NCBI GenBank assembly: GCA_963966185.1
Contig: CAWZYM010000185.1
Span: 186,001 to 250,000 of the forward strand
Length of the DNA stretch: 64,000 nucleotides
Source: Rhabditoides inermis
Lineage: Eukaryota > Nematoda > Chromadorea > Rhabditida > Rhabditidae
Reading direction: 5' to 3'
The notes under the pieces were generated by a model. That model was not told the DNA's origin. It did no database searches and saw only the letters and a program-made list of their open reading frames with translations. Each line of letters begins with the position of its first letter. Position 1 is the first letter of the stretch. Made by a program: the position numbers and the translations under genes. Positions 10,501 through 25,500 of the stretch are shown here, piece by piece.

Positions 10501-13500
10501 CACCAATATTCTGGATTCTAGACTGACCAACAGTGGGCGTGTCGACGTGTCCTCCCCGGTCCTCGGCCGGGCGGGCAGCGGGGGCAGGGGCAGCGTCTCC
10601 CTGTCCCTGTACCACGCCGGCAGCCGGCGCCGCCTCTCCATTCTCGCCCAGCATCGCCAGATCAGTCGGCATACCCGTCGCCATCATAAGGTCCACAGCG
10701 TCGTCCACGTATCTACATGACACTCATTCAAATATTTGTTTGCAATTTGAATGCTCTTCAAAAACATTAGCACAGAAAAAAATATATTATATATTGAAAA
10801 TTCCGATTTTAGGCAACTTGAGATACCAAAGAAACTCGAAACAGTCTGTTTGGATATCAAGCTGCAACGTTAAAACTCCTCGTCAAATACGAACAGCTCG
10901 TGTAACACATAACTCACGGGTTGATCCAAGTTACAAACAATGAGGGTTTTTCAAAGTAGATAGGAGAACAGATAGTAGAACATAATAGCTAGCACATGAC
11001 GGAATCCTGTTTCGACCCTTTAACCAACAAACAACAACAACAACCCACCCCTTGAGCGTGTCGGCGTTGAGCAGCATGGGGATCTGGTGAATGGGCAGGT
11101 CGACAATCATGCCAGTGATGCGCGCGGCCGCCGGCTGCCGGATGGCAAGAACCCTGCAAGAGACACATGAGAGCCGGCAATCGACACATCACGACAGGCA
11201 TCGCTGTGGGAGTACATCATGTGTAGGTCTGTTTCTGGTATTAAGCCCCGTCCAGGCTCTCTGATCGCATAAAAGCCGGACAGAGAGACTGGGAGGGGGG
11301 CCGACTGCTTGGCATGATATCTCGCTAGCAAATAAACACGTGTTCATCAATCGTGTATTGGATTATTGTAATGGGAAGTGTCGGGATAAAATCCCTCGGC
11401 AGCGGGTCGTCGTCATAGAAGGACCTACTTGAAGAAGATCCTGTCGGCGACGTTGGTGTGCACGCGGATCGGACCGTCGCCCTCCATGTCCAGCACCGGA
11501 CGCAGCTCGTCCAGCTAAATAATCAGCTATCAAACCAACAGAAATGTCAAATGCCACAATCCGCTCATTCACCCACCCGATATTACGGAAAAATTACATT
11601 GCTCTTAAAACATTATATAACGGTACCAACAAAAACTACGCAACACCACATCAACTAGCACATCTCATATGTCAATTACTACAATTTCATACCAACCATC
11701 AACCAACCATGTTGTCAAGCCAACCCACCACGGCGCCCATCTCGTCCCTCCTCTCCTGCGGCGGGGGCGGCTCGAGCCCGCCGGCCGGCTGGTACACCTG
11801 CGACGACACGGCCAGCGGCAGGCGGCGGCGACGACGCATGAACGCGATAGCCGTGCCCGACATCATCGCCTGGCGACGGCTGCTGCTCGAACGACCTGAG
11901 AGGTGGGAATGAGTCTGTTTGTCTCTAAAGGCGTGGTCAGTCTCGTCGACAATCGTTTCCAAAGAACCGGAGTAGTTTGAAGTAGGAGGAGAATCGCAAG
12001 TAGATTGAAGTGGTTGGCGGCATTTGAGAGGTAGTTCAAAGTGGTTGGAAGGTAAGTTGGTAGGGGCGTCTTGTGAGGCATTTTGGCAATAGTTTAAGAG
12101 ACTGACCGCTACTTAAACAATTTCAACTCACCAGCAGCCACGGCGGCAGCAGCTGCGGCCTGTCCGTGCTCTCCATATAGGTACTCGTCTCCCCCTCCCC
12201 AACCCAGCCGCTCAAACGGCAGGCTCGTCAGGGCGGGCAGAGCCTCGGCCAGCGCAGAGTAGTAGCTGCGAGAGACGCCAGTGCCTTCTCCAGGCTCGTC
12301 CACGAAACGCACCTTCACCTGAACACACAACACTTTCTCTCTCTGTGTGTGTGTCTCCCTCCTTCCTTCCCCTCCCTCCATTCCACCCACCTTGTGCACT
12401 GCCAGAATGGGCTGTTCGTCCTTCTTCTCGCCTCCCTCCGCCCTCTTGTCCTCCTTCCTGCCCCTGCCCGTCTGCTGGGTCTGCTGCCGCTTGAGCAGTG
12501 TCTGGTTCAGCTGGTAGACCGTGTCTCGCACCAGCTGAGCCGGGTCGCGGTGCACCTGAATATGCAACTGGTATTCCAGACAGAATATGTGTCATCGTCC
12601 AAAAATACTTCACAACAACTTGCACAGTCAATGAAATTCGTTTCTCCTGTTGAATTAATATCAACTATAAGTTTCATCGACGGAACATTATTCCCAATGC
12701 CGACGATATACTAATCAGTACTGGGTGCATTTGGATAATGATATTTTCACGAGTGTCCAGGCTGATTCTCTCAAATAAACACGGCTTCAGTACCGGCAAT
12801 CCCTTTTACAATGCACAAAAAGGAACATATTTCAAGCACAAAATACTATGATATCATTCCAATGTCTAATCAATTATTACTTCTAATCAAGACAGTCCGA
12901 ACTATCTCCACTATCCTCATTCAGTGCTTGACTGTTTTACGGTTTATCTATTATTATTATTATTATTATCATTATATCAAACAGGTCCACGCACCTCCAA
13001 GCTGACGTCCTTGGTGGCGGTGGCGCGCAGTCTGTCCATCCTCTTGCGGAACAGCTGCTGTCGGGAGACGAAGCCGGAGAGGAGGGTGAGCAGGGGCGAG
13101 CCCACGCACTCCCCGCCCAGGGCACACTGCAACTCGCCGCACAGCTGCTGAAACGGACCACACATCAGGAATATGCCAAAAGATTTCAAGACTACGATAT
13201 GAATACGTTTCAAAATCAAAGTGAAATACGAACGACACTCATCTTCGAATGAAGGCATTGGCTGGATAAAAAAACATACAGTATCACAACTTCAAAGCAC
13301 TCTCTCCTCTCCTCACCCACCGCCGACATGACGTGCATGTAAAAATATTCACAGACTACGATATGAATACGTTTCAAAACAAGTTAAAAGTCGGGACTGT
13401 CCCTATCGTCTAATGACAACGGTATCATGCCACTCAATATCACACCTCTCCAACCCACTGTCGACATGACATGACAACATCATGTAAAATACGGTACTGT

Positions 13501-16500
13501 TACTATCGTATTTTAATACATACCATTTCCGGATATCAAACCATCCAGTGTCAGTCACAATACTTGATGTTACCCACGGCCGACATGTGGTGCACTATGT
13601 AAAAAGATTTCAAGACCACAATATGAATACGTTTTAAAACAAAGTTAAAGACGCATTGCTTCCATACATCCACATTCACAACACTCCAACCCACCGCCGA
13701 CATGACGTGCAGCGTGTTCTGCCACCGTCCCATGGCCATGAGGCGCGCCTGCTGGCCGCTCTCGCGCACACTCGACAACAGCTGCTCCAGCGTCACCGGC
13801 AGCATGCCCTCCGGACATGCAACCTGAAAACACATATGACATTTATGTTTCAGTCAGAATGCAAAATCGATCATTACTCAAACCGTACTAATGCAACAGC
13901 AATTCCTGCTATAAACGCATGATAAATATGTTTCAGTCCGAGTGCAAAATAGACTAGAACTCGATGTGCTAATGCAAGCAGCAAACCGTCTTCACTTTCA
14001 CCCCCTCTCCCCCATACCTTCTCACGCGTGTCCATCTCCTGTCCCTCCTTCTGCATAGCCTCGGACATGGCCGGCGCGGGCCTAGCCAGACCCATGTGAC
14101 TGGCGTCATCCACGCCGTGCTTGCCCGCCAGTCGTCGGTGCTCGTCGGCCTTCCTCAGTGGGAGGGCCGCTCCGAACAGCGCCGCCGGCTTGGCATCAGG
14201 CGCCAGCATCTGTGGACGCTCCGACAGGGGCAGCGCGTCGCCCGCGCGCTGTGTGATCGTGTCGGCAGCCTGCAACAGTAGTATAGTGAATATATTTCCA
14301 ATTTAGAAATAGTCATGCGCTCTTCATTCAATGTTAATGAACGTGTTATTGGTAGAAGAAAAAAGAATCCTACTATCTACTAAGATGTCCATAGCTCATT
14401 CTTTATTCAATACAGTGCTAAATATGTTTCAAATCTAGAATTAGTCATATTATCTTCATGCAATGTTAATAGGTTCAGTATTGCTATTCCAAAAAAAAAA
14501 AACAATCCCACATCCCACGCCTTTGTTCAATACACTGATAAATATGTTTCCAATTTAGTGATATCCATACTCTCTTCATTTATATGTTAATAACTTAGCT
14601 GATGGTGGAATAAAAATAATCCAACTAATCTACTCACATGTCCGTAGCTCATTCTTCAATACAGTGATAACTACGTTTCAAATTAGAAATATTGACGCTC
14701 TCTTCATTCCATATTAATAATTGTGTTGCTTCTAGAAGAAACCCAATCGCACTCACATGTCCGTAGCTCATTCCGGGATAGCTGAGCGAGTCTGAGCGGC
14801 GGAAGAAGCGCGTCTGTCGGTCCGCCTCCCTCGCCGACCAGTCAACCACAGCGTCGTCGTCTCCGAGAGCAGTCGCCTGCAATCATTCGAGATTTAAAAA
14901 AAAATCTGTCGTCGTAGGCAACATTCACGTTCGACTAGATGACATAACCATGTCTACGTTTCATCGTCATCACAAACCACTGGCGACACTGTGGGAACAA
15001 TACTGGTCCAACATACCATTCCCCCCTCACCATTTTATCACACGCCTAAAACCATACATTCTATGCTAAACTACCAGCTTCTGTTCCAGCCAAAGAGCCC
15101 ACGGTAGGATTGTGTGCACTAAGGCTGATAAACCAACGACCAAATAACCTACCGTATGATGGCGTGCCTTATCGGCGGCGTGCACCCACACGAGGTAGGC
15201 GTCGACGACCAGGGCGGCGGGTCGGAGGGCGTCCATCTCCAGCTGCGGCACCTCGTCCCCACACTCGCCGGCCACACCGCGCATCGCACACATCTGAAAC
15301 GAGCAGCGGTCAAGTATGCTACGACACAAGAGAAACAAGGAAATATATAAAGACCAATCCTCTCACATGCAACAAGAAATGACTAACATGGCTAGTCTGA
15401 ATAGCTACACAATCGAATTGAATGGGGCAATATAAAAATCATCTGTAAATCACATATAAAAATCATCTTCCAAATACGCATCAACAAAATATCAAGAAAC
15501 AAGACTACAAATGAAGACAATGATGTTGCAATTTGCGAACAAAACCAAACCATACGCACCAGATAGTCAAAAAAGATACCTCGTTCAAATACGCAACGAC
15601 AAATTACTAACATAGCTAGTCTGAAAGCTACCCAATAATACTGCAGTTTTGCATCTCGAATCACCCCCACCAAATAGTCAAAAAAAGATTCCTCTCTCAA
15701 ATACGCAACAACAAGATACCAAGAAGCAAGACCAAGGATCAAGACAATGATGTTCAAATTCGCGAACGAAACCATAACAAACACACCAGATAGTCGATGG
15801 CGCCCCTCCTGGTAGCGACCCCACAGGGGATCGACTGCGTGCTCGTGTTCATCTCCTCCCCAGCCTCCTCCTTGTCCTTGTCCCCTCCTCCTCCTCCTCC
15901 CTTCTTCTTCTTGTGGCGCGGCTCGGCCGAGCGCAGGCGGCTCATGTCCGCATTCAGCTGGTAGCAGTGCGACACTGCCTGCGCCGTCAGAGCGTTGCCT
16001 GCAAATTAAAGACTATGCAAAATGCCAGGAAATTGAACACAAATTGTCATTATACTAAACTAGAACAGAGGAAACATAGAAAATCCAATACACTCTCAAT
16101 AACGCACCATATTTGATCTGCGCTTCTGTCCTGTCCATGACGACGCGCAGCCATGCCCACGAGTCGGCGAGGCGCGCCTCGGCCGCTTCCACCACGCGGA
16201 CGGACGACCAGCCGGGCAGGGACAGCACGCCCTCCGCCGACGAGTCCGCACCGCCCATCACATCGCACACCTGCAACACACAAACACACTGCGTGTATGT
16301 TTCAGGCTCATTTATTAGTTATAGATTACTAATAGGGCTCTTCCATGAAGTATCAATCATACATTCCCTACATAATACCGACTGCTACATAAATCAATTG
16401 CTAAATAATGAAAACCACAAATAAATTAAAGTAATGTTTGTGGTAGCACTCAAATTTATGTTTCAGGCATATTTATAAGCTAGACATTCCTAAACAAGTC

Positions 16501-19500
16501 TAATACCGCATTTCCATTTAGTATCCTTTAAGTTGCTAATCATACGTTTCAACTATCACAAAATGCAGAGAAAAACGATTAAAATCAAACGTTCTGTGTG
16601 ATAGAAGCTGAATTCAAATTATTGTTTAAGTACCTGTCTGATGAGTAGACAGAACGCAGTGGCAAGCTGGGCGCTGGTGCGAGCCACACTAGCCTCCTCC
16701 TTCGTCTCCGCGACTGCAACACAGCAATCAACAATCAATCAACACCGAATGCATACAGTCTACAATTAATAACTCAACAATGTGTCGTGTCGAACAAAAA
16801 CACCGAAAAATACGCAACGCACATTAACAATACATCTATAGTTTGTCAAACCAACAATACTCCACAGTTATCCGCTATACAACTCCCTCGCTCCCCCACT
16901 CACAGGTGGTGGTCCTCCATCCGCTGTTGCCCGTCGCCCCTCCTCCTCCTCCTCCTGCCGTCCCTCCCTCTCCGGCCGCCGTGGCTGATGCACTCGTCGC
17001 CGACGCGCCAGCCGCTGTGCTGCCACTCGCGGCAGCAGCCGCCAGAGAAGCCACAGCAGAGGCAGTCGAGCTAGTGTCTGCAGGAAATGACAATCAACGC
17101 AAACAGAAAGCAACTTGAGTGAAACTTTTTTGGTTTATTCGTACCTTACAACATCAAGTGAATATTTTCTAATTTTCTAATAAACGCATTTCTAATGTCT
17201 ACTAAAATATCTCACGTATCTCAGATCTCAAATATAAAAAAGAACCAATGTAACTAAAACTCGTTCTAAAGAAAGATAAATTAAAAATGAACATAAAAAC
17301 CAAAGTTCATATTCACGTGAAACATAAAAATGACCGAACCCTTCCGTTACATCCTCTTCCACTCACTGATGGCAGTCTTATTCCTCACAAGTGAAATATA
17401 TTACAGTAAATGCGTATTTAAAAACTAGCAATGAAAATAAAGATACTTTAGAGATAATAGATAGAATGAATTAAACATGAAAATGAATTCCAAAACTTGA
17501 CATCCACTTGAAACATATAAGCAACGGGACCCATCCCAGTTCCCCCCACTCACTGATGGCAGTCCTGTTCCTTCTGCTGGACGCAAAGATGGGCCAGTCG
17601 TCGCCGTCCCCCCACGCTCGCGGCCTTCCACCCGCATTGTTGTTCGCACTGCTCTCTCCGCCATCGCTGCTGCCCGACACTGCAAATACGAGGTTACATA
17701 CTTAAATAACCACTTGAGATCTACTAGTACGCCCTCTAGGGCTATCACATGTTATCGCCTTGTCAGATGTGCTTCTCTCACTTCTCTTCTGCCAAGTATA
17801 TATACTCTGGGATCTACTCTAGGCTCCCTTCTGTGACAGTCTTTCCCATTCCGCTCCCCTCACCTGCCGTCTCCCTCCTCCTCCTGTTTGCTTGCTGCTC
17901 GGCGAACGACCGCACGGGGATCGACAGCGGCCGGGTGCGGCTCACACTCGAGCCGTGCGAGCGCGACACTACGCCACTGCAATTGGAGTTATTAATGAAA
18001 TGAGAAAACTCTATTATCAACTATAAGCAATTTGTCATACGAAACATACAAGAACCTTTGAATTTTTTCTTTCATGTTCGCAAGGAAACATTGTTTGCGA
18101 CAAACGTCTCAAAACATATTAAAACCATGAAACGTATTTGTTCAGTTCCATAACATGTTGACCAGCCCACCCACCGCCTGCTGCTTCCCTCCCGATAGAT
18201 CCTATTCCGACGGGCTGCCGCGTCCCGCTCGCGCGCACTCACGGTAGGGTCGGGGATACTGCAATCACAGTCACAATCAGTTCAATCACCCTTCCTCTCC
18301 CTCTAGGACCGTCTACACTTCACAACGCGCCTACTTGACGCAACCAATACGTCAAAACTTGAAGGAAAAGCCCTTCTCCCCCCCCACTGACGGTATGGTG
18401 GGCGCACTGCTGGGTTCGCTGGCCGCGTCCGCCTCTCCGCCGCCTTCCCTGGCCTCCTCCCCGACACCGCCGCCGCCCTCGCCGTCACGACGAGATTCGC
18501 CCTCGCCAGACGGGTCTGCAACTAACAGGTAGAACCAAATAGAACAGGAACAGCTAAAGCAAGACCATGATACGACACTACCAAAAACCAACTACAACAC
18601 TATCTTCAAATCCTTTGGCGGCGTTAGCCTATCAAGACCCAACAATTACAAATGCTTCCCTTGCAATGACAATATACCGAACAGCCCCCCCCCCCCCGCC
18701 TGACCTTGCAACTCACGGATGACAATGCCGTCGTCGTCGTCTCCGCTGTACTCGCTGTGCTCGTCTCCCTCCCCCTCCGTCGTCTCATCGCCCGTCGTCG
18801 TCCGCGCCGTCACCTCCGCCCCCACCACTACACCCTCGCCCTCCGACTCGCCGTACGCAACTGAACAATTCGTCACATAACATTTACGTTTCATGAAATC
18901 AGTATATACATAGATGAGTAATATCTATAATGTGCAGAATTCAGCTTGTTTAACAAAAAAACTTGCAAACAATACGCAACACGCTACAGTAACATAGTAA
19001 ATGCATGTCAGCTAAATTCGCATCCATGACAACCCTCCTCACCAGTCTCGTCCATGTCCTCCTCTCCTCCGTCGCCTTCCTCATCGTGTCTCTCCTCCTC
19101 CTCCTCCTCCCTCTCCTCCCCCTCGGCCGACTCTATCTCCTCCCCGTCTCCCTCCACCTCCTCCTCCTCTTCCTCCTCCTCCTCATCGTCCTCGTCTCCA
19201 GATGAGATCGACGTCATCGACTCGTCGCCGTCTTCGTCAACGTGCAGAACGAAACGCTTCGTCGGACTGCGGCCTGCAACATAAATTCAATGAACAATGA
19301 ACTTCACAATTCTTTGTAAATTGCGCAAATATGTAACAAGAACAACAATTTCATCCATTGCATGGTTTTTCAACAAAAATGAACTTCTTAAAATCACTGT
19401 AACATGAGTATCACGAACTCTCCCTCTCCCCTGCACTCACACTCACTGGCCAATTCACAAATATTCGCGAAAAATGTTTCCCCTACACAACTTAGCGAAC

Positions 19501-22500
19501 CATTTATTGACGAAAACAATATCATACGGGGTTTTCCACAAAAAAGCTCGTAACAAAACAAACACTATAACATGAATACGAACTCTTCCTCTCCCCCCCG
19601 CACCCACCCTCGCTGGCCGAGCTCTCGTCGCCCGTCGTCGCTGCCCCTCCAATGGTGCTGTTCAGCTGGCGCACACTCGCCTCGCCCTCCCCCTCGCTCT
19701 CACTCTCCGAACCACCGTCACTCTCATCCACACGGCCGCCGCCGCCTGCAACGAATCAATCATCGAAGAGCCGACATCAATTTTAATCATCAAGCCGATA
19801 TCAATTTCATGGAGCATAGTGAAGGCTCCACCACACGAACGCACACCTACAAGGAGACTATGTATTCATATGCACAGCCGATATCCAGTCTACAAATAGC
19901 TTGGAACAGGCAACACCTTGACTGTCACGTTTCACATATCCAACACACGTATCTCTTTTAAAATAATATCATATAGCATAACCATCTCAACAGACAAGGG
20001 ACGCATATCCATCGCGAACCCACCTCCAGTTCCTCCTTGTCCATCATCGTCGTCCCTGTCCGTGTCCCTCCTCGATCCGAACCGCTTCCTCCTCTTCTTC
20101 TCCCCTCCTCCTCCTCCTGCTCCACTCGCACCCTCCTCTCCTCCTCCTCCCGCCACTGTCTTCAACATACTCGACACGTCCGTCTCACTCGCCAGGAACT
20201 TCTCCATCGCCTCGATCGGGTCGCCAGACGTCTGCACACTGCAGCCGGCACGCACCTGAGAGAGGGACCATTTGGTGAGGGGGAGGGGAGAGGAGAGAGA
20301 GAGAACGAGAGAGAGAGGGAGAGAGAGAGAGAGAGAGAGGGACCCGGACGACTCACGACTCCCATCCTAATCGGGGCGAGTAGTCCGTCGGCGACCCGCA
20401 CCGCCTCGTACACTCCGAGCGGCCCCAGCCTCTCCAGCACCCGCTTGCACCGCAGCACCAGCCACGAAACACAGCAAAAAAACATATTTCAGAATGTACC
20501 ACTATTGGAGCAACACTATTGAATCAAACAAAAAAAAACTGGTTCACCATAAACTCTTACTGAAACGTACAAAACCAAATGTTTATATAATTTCCGATCG
20601 CTCCAACCCGACTCACGCCTTGTTCTTGGCGTCCTTGCCGCCCGCGCCGGCCGCCTTCATGGGCATGATGGAGAAGTAGCCAGAGATGTGGATCTGCAGC
20701 GCGGACTTACGGCCCTCCGACGTGCGCGGAGCGATTCCTAGGAATAACAACTTTGAAAAAATCTAAAACACAAAGTAATCAATAGCAAAACTCCAAGCAT
20801 TACAGTCCATAATTAATATTACAAATCTCACCATTGCAGGCGGTGGCGGCGGCAGCCGGACTGACGAGAACGGCCAGCACAAACATGCGACACACAGAGC
20901 GCGCCAGACGAGCGGCTGACGATTCGATCTGAACAAAAATTATTATCAATCAATCAATCAATCATCTATCCGGAATCGTTATATCTGAATATGACAACAC
21001 TTATTATTATAAATAGAATTATTATAAAAACTGTAAATAGCTAGGAACCATGCCGTACCTCTTTGAGCTTGGCGGGATTGTCGGCGAACACCTCAAACTG
21101 CTTGATCAGCAGCAACAACACAGCCTCCATGTGCTGAAAAAACGTAGAATAATTTCACACAAATTATTAGTGTGCGTATTCCTGATGTGTACAATTGTTT
21201 ATGCGGAATTTTATGATGCCAAAATCACATCATAAACAAGTCTAATTTATAAAAAGAACACAGAGACGTTTCATATCCATACACAATCCTGTGCTATCAA
21301 CTAATGTTGCTCACAGGACAGTGTACATCCCCAGCCCCACAATCTCTACCCTCCCCCCACTCCCACCTGCTCGGGGCACTTTGACAGCAGGGCAAAGACG
21401 AGCTTGTCGAGGTGCGACGCGCCCATCTGACCGCCCAGAATGAACTGCTCCTCCGATATCAACACGTCCCTGCACAACACACAACTCATCATTACTTGGA
21501 AAAGATATGCTTCAACAAGAACTGATTATCTGGTTCTCATTTGTAATATTAATGGACACTTTTCACTCTCAACTCTCACGTTGTCGTCTACAAATAAACA
21601 CCAAACTCTTCGTATAATGAAAAAAAATATTAATACTGATTACGAACTTGATTCTACTTGCTTACGACATACGAGTGATACATGCGCACCCACCTTGCGA
21701 GCGACAAGGCCAAAGAAACAAATAATAGCAAGCTGAAAACAGATGACGGAAATGTGCTCACCTGGCGAGTGGCTTCTCGCCGACTGCGATGGCGCTGCGC
21801 AGCACGGGCCACTCCTCGCAGCACAGCTGCATGGCGCGGCCCGCGAACCGAGGCGGCTCCAGCTCGTGCTCCGGCATACAAGGCTCTGCAATAGACAACG
21901 TGCATATACAAGAGTCTGCAATGCACATCGTGGACCAGCCCTTTCCCTTCTACCACTCCTACCGATATTATGGGACCTCGTGGGACCTCTTGTATGAAGA
22001 ACGAGCACAATACGCTACATCCACACTACACTTTGCCAGCTACCGCAATATAATTAATCAGAACAGAAATTCGATCCATTACATATGATCTCAGAACCAC
22101 AAAATATACGCAGCACAACCTATACCCAACTGAACCTAATAAATGGAATCAATTAGATCCAGAACAATGCTCCCTTCCCCAACTCCTTACCAGATGCAGC
22201 CGCAGCCGCAGCAGCAGCCGCGGCGGCGGGCCGCCTCCGCTTGGTCCAGTTGGCTTGCTCGCCCTGCTGGCGGCCCACCGTGCGCGCCAGGTACAACAGC
22301 ACATGCTCGCCTATAGAATCAAGACATTGGGTATTGATCGACTTGATTCGATATGTATTGATTTGAATTGACATAGATGATAGATCTAATCAATACCAAT
22401 GACCCACCTCGTCCGTTGACGGCCCTCCACAGCTCGCTCTCGCGGAGCAGCTCCCGCAGCAGCCACTCGCGCTGCTGCTGGTTGCCCGCCACCTGCACAC

Positions 22501-25500
22501 ACATACGCACATTCAATGTACACATTATAAATCTATTTGAAACCGAAACAATCAATGTTCCCCTTATCACATTATAACAGTAAGATCTACGCTTCGCAAC
22601 TTTCCTAAAACTCTTCGGGAATAACCCATATAGAGATCAAAGAAGCAACGCGTATACAATCAAACCAAGTCTACTGTCTACCTTTGCACATTCCTTTACC
22701 AACAGTAACATCTACGCTTCACAACTCCCTTAAATCTATGCGTCCATAAAAGTAAAGCAATTCAGAATGACAAGCATCACCAACAACGCGTACGCATCCA
22801 CGGGACCACCGAAACCCGTGTTGTTGGAACTCGCAGTAGGCATTGTATTACTGTATTTTACCGTATCCCACCGTAATTTACGTAATCGATATTGTGTGCT
22901 ACTTGATTCGAGATAAATATTTTGATTTTTGATTTGAATTCAGACTGTCGATCTACGCCAACGCCTACAATCGCGCTTACTGTATCTAACGCTCGGTGGT
23001 CTCTACAGATCAGCAGTTTCTTCTCGACATCTACACAACCGATGATCGGCCACTTCTTGAGTACGGTACCTGCGTCTTCAACCATCACGACCAGGCATGC
23101 ATCAAGCAGCTGGAGAGGGTACAAAACTACGTCACCCGACTGATTTTTGGTAGGTGTAACAGCGTCAGTCACGAAGCTGACCATCGCAATGCGATTCTGG
23201 GCCTGCACTCACTCCAACAGCGGCGGCACGTCAAGGACCTCGTGATGTTCTACAAGATCCTGGCCGGATTCGTCGTCATTGACCGGGAAGGGTTGTTTAA
23301 CCTACGCCCTTCCCGGGGTTTACGCGGTCATGAAATACGAGTAGTCCGACCTCGATTCCGAGTCAGCGCCCGGAAAATGTATCCAATGTCCGTGTCACTA
23401 GCTTTTCTCATTTGCATCATAGTACTGTCTAACACAATGGTCCCATCTGCTGCGCTTTCCCCTGCCGCTTTTTAACGGTGACTCCCCTATTTGAGATTCG
23501 TTTTGTTGTATTATTTTTTCTATCTTCTCATCTTTGTACATTTTCTTTATTTTACACGAGTTGTTTAAAACTCGTATATATTAGTGTCATACCGGATACC
23601 CCCAATCACCCACCAGCGCCTTGCACGCGCACTTCTCCCAGCAGTCGCAGTACGCAGTCGGACTCGTGCGCTTCAGCTTACAGTCGTGGTTACTGAAACA
23701 TGTTTCAGCTATATACTTGAGTGTTCATACAACAAGAATCTATTCTTCACAGAAAAATACAAACAGCAAAAAGCATAAATATGTTTCACTACACAACGAA
23801 TATCTCGTTTGCTCAAAATATATAATTGGAGAAGTTCAATAACTAATACCACAAAATGGTTCCATTCTCGGAGATCAAAGGAATACGGAGAGTCAGATTG
23901 CGACCATAGAGAAACACAAGACAGAAAGCTTGAGATCACACTTTTTTTCGAGATGCGTGAGCTAGATCGAAAACTATCACTTGACGCGTAAATTACGTTA
24001 GCAATCGCTGTAAATCATATGTTTCACGATCAATCGAAAATCCTATCAACTCTAAAACGATTAATTAGCACATGCTATGGTCGCAGTAACACACAAACAC
24101 GTGTGAAACGCCTCCCCTCCCTCCCTCCCTCTCCCCACCCACCGATGGCATGTCATGGCGCACTCGGTGCAGCAGCACAGCGACCCCGTCAGACCACACG
24201 TGCGACACTCGAAGATGTCCTGCAACACATAGAACCAGTCATGTTTCACACAACATTGTAAAGCTCAGCAAAGAATCGGAATGTCCTCTACTCGCGAATA
24301 ATATCATCCTCTACTCTTCTCTCCTACCCACCTGGTTGATGTGGTCCTCTCCGGTCCAGGTGAACGAGCACGTGTCATTGTAGCAGAGCACAAAGAGGGG
24401 CGAGTCGTCGGCGCGGCTGCCAGCCGGGAAGATAAACGGCAGAAGGGCCTCGCTCGATGCCTACAACACAATACGTTTCACTGGTTTCATATACCCACAC
24501 CAACACGAGCTACATTAATTGGTGTGACAAGAACCACCCACCTTGGCTCCCTCCCCTCCTGCCCCGACCGTCTTCTTGATGGCCTCCCAGATGAGACGGG
24601 CCGCCGTATACGCGCGCATGTTCACAGCGCACATGAACGGAGTGTGTCCGTTCGTGTCCTGCAACACAGTCAACAATAGGTATCACCCAATCAATATCAT
24701 CTCGTCGGAATGATAAATTCCAATTTCGATCGTATATTGGAAATACCGTCTTGTGAAATACTGTTTCAAATATCTTTCAGCCTCGCAACACCTACCATAG
24801 CGAAACATATCTTCAATTTCACGAGTTTCGAAAACGCAACATATACTCTAAACAATACCATACCAAAAAAACTCCACCTCCTCTCAACAATCACAAACCA
24901 ACTGAAAAGTAAAATGGAGCCGCAGCTGTGTGCAGTGTGGCGACATGTCGTCGTAACCGAATCCCTACACATTCCACCGACCTTCTGCTGCAGTAGTGCC
25001 TCGACGTGCTTGTCGAGTGCGGGGTGGGAGAGCAGAGTGCGCACAATGTCCATCGCGGCCTGCTGGCGAGCCCGCGGATCCGACGACGGACGAGCAACAA
25101 CCAAGTACTCTGAAGAAAAACGCAATTTGAAAATCAAATATTGCATATACAAATCACGAGCCACCAGAATGTACTCTGCACAAAAGAAACATGACTTCTA
25201 TGTTTCAAAAACCTATGAAATATTTTAGGTTTCAAAAACTTCAATGCCTTATAAAATTCCGAAACATTCGAAAACGCACTCTTATCCGCCGGGCCAGCTG
25301 CCTCCTCCGCCTCTCCACTCGCTGCCGTCTCGCCCGTCTCCATAGACGCATCCTCCATCAGCACCTTGGCGATAGCGGCTGGAATGGACACAGTCACCGC
25401 ATCTCCATCTCCCCCTCTCCATCTCCCCTCCCCACTCACAGTCCTCGTTCTTGTCGAGTCTCTGTCGCAGCATCCTCTGCCACCTCTGATCCAATGCGCG

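Larger units (their letters stand above)
7571..12555 (-). other. UBR5: UBR5 part 4: exons 54-66, MLLE and HECT domains
   Basis: Exons: 12391-12555, 12132-12318, 11729-11895, 11429-11514, 11049-11153, 10528-10712, 10257-10410, 9798-9918, 8801-8920, 8553-8675, 8238-8407, 7800-7974, 7571-7669. [20 protein letters not shown] opens the conserved region. [11 protein letters not shown] with [12 protein letters not shown] is the MLLE fold (KITGMLLEL in human). The HECT N-lobe includes LSAFRNVGR and the C-lobe [19 protein letters not shown]. The last exon starts with the catalytic Cys2864 and ends KAKNFGFV, close to the human C-terminus. Confidence 0.95.
12995..22492 (-). other. UBR5: UBR5 part 3: exons 29-53, helical and acidic middle region
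   Basis: Exons: 22408-22492, 22191-22310, 21762-21885, 21367-21469, 21059-21133, 20832-20928, 20617-20737, 20357-20462, 20024-20255, 19608-19745, 19043-19273, 18717-18860, 18392-18515, 18175-18258, 17864-17976, 17554-17679, 16904-17077, 16634-16713, 16108-16270, 15787-15998, 15153-15293, 14757-14876, 14018-14269, 13695-13823, 12995-13147. Exons 38-40 encode long Glu/Asp runs, and exon 45 an Ala/Gly/Ser-rich linker. Conserved blocks such as [24 protein letters not shown] and [12 protein letters not shown] pin the order to UBR5. The 5' end of exon 36 (20462) is set by phase only. Confidence 0.85.

Noticed and set aside
12109..12567. 152-codon minus-strand ORF taken as one gene
   Set aside because: It reads through the intron between UBR5 exons 54 and 55. 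The two exon parts match UBR5, while the middle is intron with CT repeats.
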